A DNA stretch of 64,000 nucleotides, taken from Streptomyces sp. NBC_00483 (GTDB lineage: Bacteria; Actinomycetota; Actinomycetes; Streptomycetales; Streptomycetaceae). Of this stretch, positions 58,201-64,000 are shown in pieces; position 1 is the stretch's first letter; each line of letters begins with the position of its first letter. Made by a program: the position numbers and the translations under genes. The notes below the pieces were generated by a model. That model was not told where the DNA came from. It ran no database searches and saw only the letters and a list, made by a program, of their open reading frames with translations. Where the stretch lies: contig NZ_CP107880.1 of NCBI RefSeq assembly GCF_036013745.1, forward strand, positions 4,402,001-4,466,000, given 5' to 3'.

Positions 58201-60653
58201 CGGGCACCGCCGAAGTGGGCGAGCGCGAGACCGACGGTGACGGAGCGGCGGGTACGGCTGTCCTTGGTCTGCTCGTAGCCGCCCTCGGCCAGGCGCATCG
58301 TGAACGCCTTCAGCGACATGGGGTTGCGGACGCCGGCCTTCTCGGCCCACTTGGTGTAGCTGGCGTACAGCTCGCTGTTCTCGGTGGCGGCGGCGAGGAC
58401 GTTGTCGGTCTCCTCCTCGAGCCACATGGCGAGCGGGTTGGACTGGGCGATGTGCTCGCGGGTCTTGGCGGTGACCGAGTCGGGGACGGCGAGGCCTTGG
58501 CGTTGCCAGTCGAGGCAGCCACGGATGATCCAGTTGAGGACGCCGGGCGCTTCGCGGGCGAGGATCTGCTCGTCGAGTCCCTTGATCCGCTTGGCCGGGG
58601 GAACGATGACGTCCCATCCGATGTCGTGCAGGCGGCGGGCCATGCTGTGGCTGCCGGATACGTCGGGCAGGTGGTTGGTCGCGAGGTGGATCTTTCCGAC
58701 GGGCCGGAAGTCGAAGAACTCGGCGTTGAGGAAGCGGGCGCTGATGACGTCCTCGCCGGTGAGCCGCTTCACCAGCTCCTCGTCGAGGGGCTTGCCTCGG
58801 CCCTCGGCGTTGCGGCCGGTCTCGCTCGTCGACAGCAGGCGCTTGCCGACCATGCGGGCGATATCGTTGGGGATGCCGCCGTCGTTGCGCTTGGCCATGA
58901 GGGTGGAGCCGGGCACGGCTTGGGCGTAGTCGCCGAGGATGCCCATGAGGATGCGCATGAAGACGCCCTTGCCGTTCTGGCCCTCGCCGTGGTGGATGAA
59001 CATGACCTGCTCGCCGGTGCCGCCGGTGGCGGTGTAGCCGGTGACGCGGGCGAGGTAGGCGCGGCGTTCCTCGTCGGGCATGACGCTCGCGAGGAAGTCG
59101 TCGAACATGGGGCAGGTGGCGGTCGGGTCGTAGGCGATGGCCGCCTGCTGCATGAGGTAGAGGCTGCGGTCGTGGGCGCGGAGCTGGCCGGTGGCGAGGT
59201 CGACGATCCCGTTGGCGACGTTGAGCAGCATCTCGGGCCGGTCGAACGCGTCCATGGTGGAGTGCACGGCGGGGTACGCCTGGAGGACTTCACGGGCGGC
59301 GGCGATCTTCGGGCGCATGCGTTGCTTGCGGGCCCATGCGAGGAACTGGTCGCGCTGGCTGGCCTTGTCCTTCTTCGGGTCGCCGGACGGGTCGTCCTGT
59401 GGGGCGTCGTCGTACTGGTCGGCCTCGTCTTCGAGCCGGTTGACGGTGTCAACGGCGCGTGTCCAGACGCCGGTGTTGGCGGCCTTCAGCGACCAGCGGC
59501 CGGCGGTGTAGTACGCCCAGCGTTCGATGTCGGCGAGCCACCGGACCTCGCTGCCGTAGCGGTCGATGATGCGCTCGGCGGTGCCGAGGTCGTCCCATTC
59601 GCGGGCGGGCATCGGGGAGGGCAGCGGGACGGGCTGCTCGGTGGGCGCGGTCCAGGCCGCGGTCGCCGCTGCGCGGGTGGGGGCGGGCTGTTGTGGGAGC
59701 AGCAGGGTGTTGCGGTCGCGGCGGACGGGCGGCCACGGGGTGCGCGGGTGGGCGATCCCGGCGGTGAGACCCGAGTTGATGGTGGGCAGGGCCCGGCCCT
59801 CGGGGTGGTTGCCCGCGCGGGCCGCGGCGAGCAGGGCGTGCCGGGCCTCGGACTCGGCGATGGCGCCGGCGCCCACGAGGGTGCCGAGGTTGAAGGCGCT
59901 GGTGTTGATCTGGTTGTTCTGGTCGCCCTCGGCGGCGGCCGCAATGGCGTTGCACTCGGCTTGTACGGCGCTGCGGGTGTACGCGTCGAGCTGGCCGACG
60001 TGCAGGTCGAGCGGCGCTGCGTTGGCGGCCGACGCGGGGGTGGGCGTGGTGTGGACTTTGGTGGTGAGCGCGGTGAGTAGCCAGGCCGGGGCGGCGACCG
60101 GGGGCTGGTCGACGCTGTCGAGTTCGTAGATGACGCCGGTGGCGTGGACGGAGCCGGGGCCGATGACGTAGGCGTTGCCCGCGCGGACGTCGCCGGTGAA
60201 CTGGCCGCGCAGGGCGCCGAGCCGGTTGCCGAGGCGCAGGTCGGCGGGTGCCCAGTAGTAGTCGTGGTGTCCCTTGGCGGTGTGCACGCGCATGGTGGGC
60301 GTGTGCTGGTGGCCGAGGCGGGCGGCGGTTTCCTCGAGGGCGCTCGGCTCGTCGGAGTCGACGACGAGCAGTTGCATCCCGTCGGGTCCGGTGCATGCGC
60401 CGATGGCGACGCCGACGTTGCGGAGCTGGTTGCCGAACAGGGCGCGGGCTTGCTGCTCGTCGCGGGCGTGGGTGCGGGTGAAGGCGACGGCGGTGTGCTT
60501 ACCGCGCTGGGTGCAGGTGGCGGGGTCGTGCCCGTCGCCGACGCCGGCGCATTGGTCGAGCCCAGGATGGTCCACGGGGAACACGGCGAAGCCGTGGGCG
60601 ATGAGCCACATGGCGCCGTCGATGGGCGTGGCGCGAACCGTGGTGGTGCTCAA
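58197..60653 (-). CDS. primase-polymerase / SF3 helicase
   Basis: An 818-residue replication protein. The N-terminal Prim-Pol domain (about 10-200) has FPVDHPG, LLVVDSDEPSA (catalytic Asp pair) and HDYYWAP. A D5_N-type region follows (about 430-540, AIAYDPTATCPMFDDFLASV). The SF3/P4-type helicase has Walker A GEGQNGKG (about 555), Walker B-like region, and LATNHLPDVSGSHSMARRLH sensor. It can prime and unwind at a phage origin; the iteron structure lies directly downstream. It resembles plasmid and satellite replicases as much as phage ones. Confidence 0.93.
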   Translation of the reverse strand: MSTTTVRATPIDGAMWLIAHGFAVFPVDHPGLDQCAGVGDGHDPATCTQRGKHTAVAFTRTHARDEQQARALFGNQLRNVGVAIGACTGPDGMQLLVVDSDEPSALEETAARLGHQHTPTMRVHTAKGHHDYYWAPADLRLGNRLGALRGQFTGDVRAGNAYVIGPGSVHATGVIYELDSVDQPPVAAPAWLLTALTTKVHTTPTPASAANAAPLDLHVGQLDAYTRSAVQAECNAIAAAAEGDQNNQINTSAFNLGTLVGAGAIAESEARHALLAAARAGNHPEGRALPTINSGLTAGIAHPRTPWPPVRRDRNTLLLPQQPAPTRAAATAAWTAPTEQPVPLPSPMPAREWDDLGTAERIIDRYGSEVRWLADIERWAYYTAGRWSLKAANTGVWTRAVDTVNRLEDEADQYDDAPQDDPSGDPKKDKASQRDQFLAWARKQRMRPKIAAAREVLQAYPAVHSTMDAFDRPEMLLNVANGIVDLATGQLRAHDRSLYLMQQAAIAYDPTATCPMFDDFLASVMPDEERRAYLARVTGYTATGGTGEQVMFIHHGEGQNGKGVFMRILMGILGDYAQAVPGSTLMAKRNDGGIPNDIARMVGKRLLSTSETGRNAEGRGKPLDEELVKRLTGEDVISARFLNAEFFDFRPVGKIHLATNHLPDVSGSHSMARRLHDIGWDVIVPPAKRIKGLDEQILAREAPGVLNWIIRGCLDWQRQGLAVPDSVTAKTREHIAQSNPLAMWLEEETDNVLAAATENSELYASYTKWAEKAGVRNPMSLKAFTMRLAEGGYEQTKDSRTRRSVTVGLALAHFGGAR

Positions 60654-60706
60654 GGTGCGGGCTCCTCAAAGCGAGGCGGACGGTGGCGAGTTGATGGGGT
60701 GGGGGT

Positions 60707-60750
60707 GTCCGCCGCCGGGCGGGGGCGTGGGGAGGATCCCGGCGGCGGAC
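60707..60750 (-). terminator. hairpin between the 60753 gene and the primase gene
   Basis: Perfect 13-bp stem (60707-60719 with 60738-60750) and 18-base loop, starting 3 bases after the upstream stop. Confidence 0.65.
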
Positions 60751-60752
60751 GG

Positions 60753-60986
60753 TCAGGTGGTGCTGCTGGCGAGGGACCGCAGACGGTCGATGCCGCCGCG
60801 GACGCCGACCAGCTCGAGGGCTGCGGCGTAGGCGGGCCAGCCCTGCGCGAGTCGGGCGGCGTTGGCGTAGTCGGCCTGCTCCCACGCGCGGAGCAGCGCG
60901 GTGGTGAACGAGCCGGCCGGGTAGCCGCCGTGCCCGGTGTGGAAGAGGACGTGGTTCGCGATGGTGCTGGTGATTTCGATGGGCAT
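60753..60986 (-). CDS. small phage protein, unknown function
   Basis: A 77-residue protein MPIEITSTIANHVLFHTGHG then FTTALLRAWEQADYANAARL: mostly helical, soluble. Flanked by strong hairpins on both sides. No family recognised. Confidence 0.62.
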   Translation of the reverse strand: MPIEITSTIANHVLFHTGHGGYPAGSFTTALLRAWEQADYANAARLAQGWPAYAAALELVGVRGGIDRLRSLASSTT

Positions 60987-61010
60987 GGGGCCCTCCGTTC
61001 TGTGGTTGGT

Positions 61011-61055
61011 CCGGCCGCCGCCGTGCCGGGATCTGTACGGCGCGGCGGCGGCCGG
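61011..61055 (-). terminator. hairpin after the SSB-like gene
   Basis: Perfect 13-bp stem (61011-61023 with 61043-61055) plus inner pairing, 14 bases after the stop. Confidence 0.65.
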
Positions 61056-61069
61056 TGTTGGGGCGGGGT

Positions 61070-61666
61070 CTAGAACGGGGGCTCGCCCTGCGGCTGCTGC
61101 TGCGCCGGGATCTGCGCGGCGAGCGCAGCGGTGGCCGGGTTCTGCTGCGCGGCGGCGTACTGCTGCGGCGTGAGGCCGGGCGGCGGGGTGGTGATCTCGC
61201 CCGTGGTGGTGTTCACGCCGGGCGGCACCGCGGCGGCGGCCGGCGCCGGGGCGGGAGCGGGCACCGGAGCAGGCGCAGGGGTGGCGGCCTGGTTGAACGT
61301 CGGCCGGTGCGCGTGCACCCACTGCTCGGCCCGCTTGTCGTCGACGCCCTCGTTGAAGGGGAGCAGTGCCCACGCCTGGAATCCGGACTGGGTGGGGATC
61401 TGCCCGATCCGGCCGAGGGTCAGGCCGCCGCCGACGGACAGCCGGTTGACGAGCGCCGGGTGGCTGACGATGACACGTTCCTGCAGTTCCTGGCCGCCGT
61501 CGTCGAGGTCGACGAGGTCGACGGTGGCGTTGTCCATGTCCTTCTTGCGCAGGTCGTCGTACCGCTGGGTGATCTCGTGCACGGTGGTGACGAGGATGAG
61601 GTGCCCGTTGGCGTCGGCGGGCTTGAAGAAGCCGCCGCTGCTGGTGGGCTGGTTGAACATCGACAT
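61070..61666 (-). CDS. putative phage single-stranded DNA-binding protein
   Basis: A 198-residue protein. Residues about 10-120 form a beta-rich domain (LILVTTVHEITQRYDDLRKK, TVDLVDLDDGGQELQERVIV) consistent with an OB fold; residues about 125-190 are Pro/Ala/Gln-rich linker; the last residues are QGEPPF, like the SSB tip (D/E-x-PF) that recruits replication proteins. It lies between the nuclease and the primase-helicase. Assignment rests on architecture and context; no direct SSB signature in the core. Confidence 0.6.
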   Translation of the reverse strand: MSMFNQPTSSGGFFKPADANGHLILVTTVHEITQRYDDLRKKDMDNATVDLVDLDDGGQELQERVIVSHPALVNRLSVGGGLTLGRIGQIPTQSGFQAWALLPFNEGVDDKRAEQWVHAHRPTFNQAATPAPAPVPAPAPAPAAAAVPPGVNTTTGEITTPPPGLTPQQYAAAQQNPATAALAAQIPAQQQPQGEPPF

Positions 61667-61727
61667 GTGGTTCTCCTTGGTGGGTTGTCCCTGGTGGCCG
61701 TTGGCCGTTGGGGGTTGTCCGGTGTGG

Positions 61728-61753
61728 CCCCGCCCCGGAGTCGTGGGGCGGGG
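61728..61753 (-). terminator. hairpin after the nuclease gene
   Basis: CCCCGCCCC and GGGGCGGGG, 9-bp stem with 8-base loop, 12 bases after the stop. Confidence 0.65.
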
Positions 61754-61764
61754 AGTCGATGGGG

Positions 61765-62547
61765 CTACGTGCTGCCGGGGCAGCCGGTGGCCAGGTCGGT
61801 GCTGCCGCGCTGGTACCAGTCGCAGAAGAAGCACTTGGCGTCCGGGCTGGTGGGGAACGCGGCCCATGCGGCGGGGTTGGCCTCGGGGTCGACGGCGAGC
61901 AGCTGCTCGCGGATGCGCTGCAGGCGGGCGATGGCGGCGAGCGCGACGTCGCGTCGGTACTCGTCGACCCACACGTAGGGCTCGAGGCGGTACTGCCGGG
62001 GCAGGAAGACGATCGCGACGCGCTTCGGGGCCTCGCCCGCGTTCTCCATGCCGAGGCCGTAGAGGTTGGCCTGGATGCGGTACTGGTCGCCGGGCCCGTG
62101 CCGCCGGTACTTGGCGAGCGAGGTGGGGCTGACGCACTTCCAGTCGTAGACCGTGCCGGTGAGCCGGTCGTAAAGGTCTGCGCTGCCCGCGATCGTGGCG
62201 TCCTCGGTGTAGCCCTGGTGCACGGTGACGCGCTGCTCGACGAGGTAGCGCTCCCCGTTGGGGTCGCGCTGCTCGAACAGCTCGGCGAGCCACGTGTGGA
62301 GGGCGGTGCCTTGAACGGATGCCCACGGTTCGCGGTCGGCGCCGGGTGCCTTGGGCCAGTCCATGGACTTGTAGGCGAGGGCGCGGTCGCAGGGGTTGCC
62401 GACCTCGGACGGGCCGATGCGGCGCTGCCGGGAGCGGGGCGCGTTGTTCGCGGTGTCGTTGATGAGCTGGCGGATTTGCCGGGCGATGACGTCGCCGGGT
62501 GTGGGCTCGGCGACGGGCTTGCCGTGGGCGGTGGGTTGGGCGAACAT
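61765..62547 (-). CDS. PD-(D/E)XK nuclease with Fe-S-type cysteines (Cas4/RecB-like)
   Basis: A 260-residue nuclease of the PD-(D/E)XK superfamily. IGPSEVGNPCDRALAYK (about 44-60) is the helix and first Cys; GTALHTWLAELF (about 80-91) gives the conserved His; GSADLYDRLTGTVYDWKCVS (about 130-149) supplies the catalytic Asp and D-x-K; QANLYGLGM is the Q/Y motif. Cys53, 239, 242 and 256 are spaced as in Cas4/AddB proteins that hold a 4Fe-4S cluster. Likely an exonuclease for recombination or concatemer processing. Confidence 0.85.
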   Translation of the reverse strand: MFAQPTAHGKPVAEPTPGDVIARQIRQLINDTANNAPRSRQRRIGPSEVGNPCDRALAYKSMDWPKAPGADREPWASVQGTALHTWLAELFEQRDPNGERYLVEQRVTVHQGYTEDATIAGSADLYDRLTGTVYDWKCVSPTSLAKYRRHGPGDQYRIQANLYGLGMENAGEAPKRVAIVFLPRQYRLEPYVWVDEYRRDVALAAIARLQRIREQLLAVDPEANPAAWAAFPTSPDAKCFFCDWYQRGSTDLATGCPGST

Positions 62548-62577
62548 CGCGCTCCTTCCTGCTGGTTGGTGGGGGTG

Positions 62578-62613
62578 GCCGGGCCCGCTCGGGGGTGGTC
62601 GCGGGCCCGGCCG
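62578..62613 (-). terminator. hairpin upstream of the nuclease gene
   Basis: Perfect 12-bp stem (62578-62589 with 62602-62613) and a 12-base loop in the gap between the 62634 gene and the nuclease. Confidence 0.65.
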
Positions 62614-62633
62614 GTCGGTTGGCTACTCGGTGG

Positions 62634-62897
62634 CTACTCGGCGAATGCCTCGTCGGCTTCGCGCTCCTCGCAGTCGACGCAGCCGCAGTCGGTCCACGAA
62701 CCGTCGATGAACTCGGCCATGCACTCGCCGTCGTCCTCGGCGGGGTGGTGCTCGGCGGCGCGGGCCTGCTCCTCGGTGAGGGCGCGCTCCTCGTCGGCGG
62801 CGTCGAGGCGCAGCTCGGCGTCGCGGTCGTCCGCTTCCATCTCGGCGTAGCTCATGACGTCGGCGTTGGTGAGGTCGTCGTAGTCGGACAAGGTCAC
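62634..62897 (-). CDS. acidic phage protein with Cys motif
   Basis: An 87-residue, very acidic protein (SYAEMEADDRDAELRLDAAD). The end has CMAEFIDGSWTDCGCVDCEE: four Cys that may bind zinc. GTG 62897 overlaps the previous stop. Strong negative charge could suit a DNA-mimic or host-inhibitor role, but this is conjecture. Confidence 0.6.
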   Translation of the reverse strand: MTLSDYDDLTNADVMSYAEMEADDRDAELRLDAADEERALTEEQARAAEHHPAEDDGECMAEFIDGSWTDCGCVDCEEREADEAFAE

Positions 62898-63001
62898 TGC
62901 TCCTCGGGGGTGTCGAAGGCGCGGTCGACGGCCCAGCACACGAGCAGGCAGCCGAGCCCGAACAGGGCCAGGAAAGCGAGGGCGATGGGCACGATCAGCA
63001 C
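62894..63001 (-). CDS. 35-residue membrane protein
   Basis: Read directly from the sequence: MLIVPIALAFLALFGLGCLL then VCWAVDRAFDTPEEQ. One hydrophobic helix with an acidic tail. GTG 63001 overlaps the 62995 stop and its TGA overlaps the next GTG, supporting translation. Confidence 0.55.
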   Translation of the reverse strand: MLIVPIALAFLALFGLGCLLVCWAVDRAFDTPEEQ

Positions 63002-63468
63002 GGGGCACCGCCCGCCTGCTGCTGTCCGGCGAGCAGCGCGCGCAGCTTGCGCACCTGCGGCGCCACGTCGTCGGCCCGCACGTGCTCGGCCTCGGCCGTG
63101 AGCGCGTAGCCGATCGGGTCCTCGTCGACGGGCCGGGTCTCGGCCCGCTCGTCCTCGAGCTCGGCGAGGCGCTCGCGCAGCGCGCGGTTGGCGTGCGTGA
63201 GTTTCCGGGCCTCGTTCTCGGCATTGAGGCGGGCCAGGCCCAACTCCTCGACACGAGCGAGCAGTTCCGCGTTGGTCGCGAACACGGCGTTGCGCTGGTC
63301 CCGGAACGCATCCCGCTGCCTGCGCAGTTCCGCGTGCTCGGCGGCATGCTCCGGGGAGTTGAGGAGTCCGGCGGCGTCGAGGGCGAGCGCGATGCCGGCG
63401 GCGAGGCGGCCCTGCTGCTGCGCGGCGAGGATGACCCCGGACGCAGCGTTGATGGCGCGCGTGTTCAC
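62995..63468 (-). CDS. coiled-coil phage protein, unknown function
   Basis: A 157-residue protein, mostly one long coiled-coil (HAAEHAELRRQRDAFRDQRN, LLARVEELGLARLNAENEAR, LRERLAELEDERAE). The ATG overlaps the preceding stop. No enzymatic motif. Confidence 0.65.
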   Translation of the reverse strand: MNTRAINAASGVILAAQQQGRLAAGIALALDAAGLLNSPEHAAEHAELRRQRDAFRDQRNAVFATNAELLARVEELGLARLNAENEARKLTHANRALRERLAELEDERAETRPVDEDPIGYALTAEAEHVRADDVAPQVRKLRALLAGQQQAGGAPC

Positions 63469-63770
63469 TCGTCGTCACCGTCCTCGCGCTCCGCCTTGAG
63501 GCGGGCGATCTCGGCGCGGGCCTCCGCCAGTTCGTCGGCGGCGGTGCGCTGCCGGTCGGCGACCTCAGCGAGGTTGTCGCGCCAGCGCTGCACACCGGCG
63601 AGGACCCGGTCGGCAACGGCGAGTTGCTGCTCGATCGGCATCCCCGACCGGAACATCACCTGCAGCTCGTTGCCCCTGTGCTCGCCGTCCGGCTGCAACT
63701 CGAGGGACGCGATGGGGTACGGGCCGGACGTCGCGGTGCCGGCCTCGGTCCAGAAGTCGTAGGCGCGCAT
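63465..63770 (-). CDS. phage protein with helical tail, unknown function
   Basis: A 101-residue protein: a beta-rich start (MRAYDFWTEAGTATSGPYPI, SLELQPDGEHRGNELQVMFR) and a C-terminal helix (RQRTAADELAEARAEIARLK). TGATG overlap with the upstream gene. Unknown function. Confidence 0.62.
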   Translation of the reverse strand: MRAYDFWTEAGTATSGPYPIASLELQPDGEHRGNELQVMFRSGMPIEQQLAVADRVLAGVQRWRDNLAEVADRQRTAADELAEARAEIARLKAEREDGDDE

Positions 63771-64000
63771 CAGGCGGTCACCGCAGCCCGGTCGCGCAGC
63801 TCGGCGGCCTGCTCGTCGGTGAGCGGCAGGTGGTGGCCGGTCATGTGGACCGGGATGCCGGCGAACTCGCCGTCGGCGGCGAGCCAACCGCGGGAGTCGG
63901 ACCGGTGCAGGGTGACGGTGGCCGGGTCGATCTGCAGGGCGACGCGCCACTGCTCGAATGCCTGCCCCGTGTCCATCTGCAGGTTGATGCGGGCGTAGGG
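63770..64000 (-). CDS. phage protein, N-terminus possibly beyond window
   Basis: The reading frame is open to the right edge. An internal ATG at 63976 would give 68 residues (FEQWRVALQIDPATVTLHRS, FAGIPVHMTGHHLPLTDEQA), but the upstream in-frame PYARINLQ could be the true start region, so the gene may begin outside the window. Small beta-rich protein, unknown function. Confidence 0.55.
   Translation of the reverse strand, partial: PYARINLQMDTGQAFEQWRVALQIDPATVTLHRSDSRGWLAADGEFAGIPVHMTGHHLPLTDEQAAELRDRAAVTA

Larger units (their letters stand above)
28479..64000. mobile_element. siphovirus-type prophage integrated in tRNA-Arg, right end outside window
   Basis: From the tRNA to the window edge the gene content is phage: early replication genes, terminases, HK97-type head genes, tail genes and lysis genes. 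At least 35.5 kb is visible. The integrase and attR are not in the window and should lie beyond the early genes on the right. The crossover point is unknown; the anticodon loop to 3' end is the usual identity segment for tRNA-targeting tyrosine integrases. No gross disruption of the late operon is seen, so it may be inducible. Confidence 0.93.

Noticed and set aside
28521..64000. Integrative conjugative element rather than prophage
   Set aside because: Spd-like membrane genes and iterons are present, but there is no FtsK/TraB-type translocase in view and a full set of terminase, capsid, tail and lysis genes is.

Overview
The window is high-GC actinomycete DNA, almost certainly from a Streptomyces chromosome. 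Evidence: strong third-position GC bias, frequent GTG starts, a sigma factor that matches Streptomyces HrdD nearly end to end, and four copies of a GC-rich intergenic repeat of a kind I associate with Streptomyces. Everything here was read from the sequence by eye; family names come from recognised motifs, not from searches.

Positions 1-28,447 are ordinary chromosome. In order: the 3' end of an LtrA-family membrane protein; a P1-family peptidase; a lipid-anchored L,D-transpeptidase; a Streptomyces protein of unknown function; a complete fructose phosphotransferase operon (DeoR-type regulator, 1-phosphofructokinase, EIIABC permease); an SDR dehydrogenase next to a TetR regulator that diverges from a sugar-binding lipoprotein; a WYL regulator; hrdD; a GNAT acetyltransferase; a LigB-type dioxygenase divergent from a MarR regulator; an MFS exporter with a TetR regulator; an M6 metalloprotease; an acyl-CoA ligase; an amino-acid permease; a group IV PLP decarboxylase; a PucR regulator; and a MscS-related membrane protein.

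At 28,448-28,520 lies tRNA-Arg(CCT). From there to the end of the window is a prophage whose far end, including its integrase and second attachment site, is outside the window. Next to the tRNA are lysogeny-side genes: a small XRE regulator, two tiny Cys-containing proteins, and a rightward XRE-TPR regulator overlapping a GNAT gene, with a promoter and nested palindrome in front. A 17-bp-stem bidirectional terminator at 31,702-31,739 separates these from the leftward phage genes.

The late genes run leftward from 49.5 to 31.7 kb in the standard long-tailed (siphovirus) order: small and large terminase, small membrane protein, portal, prohead protease, HK97-fold capsid, head-tail connectors, tail tube, tail assembly chaperones joined by a -1 frameshift on CCCAAAA, tape measure, tail and tip proteins, then a lysis cassette (GH25 endolysin, holin, two membrane proteins). 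A P-loop kinase, an HNH endonuclease and a phage-encoded lipoprotein lie upstream of the terminases.

The early genes run leftward from 64 to 51.4 kb, mostly with 1-4 base stop/start overlaps. They encode a PD-(D/E)XK nuclease with an Fe-S-type Cys pattern, an SSB-like protein, a primase-polymerase/SF3 helicase, a RusA-type resolvase with a Cys/His-rich tail, and many tiny proteins. Two unusual DNA structures lie here: a roughly 90-bp imperfect inverted duplication of GCGAAGGGG iterons just downstream of the primase-helicase gene (57,949-58,190), and an array of CGGTAGATG units spaced 10-12 bp (52,147-52,234). The second lies beside membrane proteins reminiscent of Streptomyces plasmid spread proteins and a ribbon-helix-helix-like gene. 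These arrays are the best candidates for undescribed replication or partition sites.
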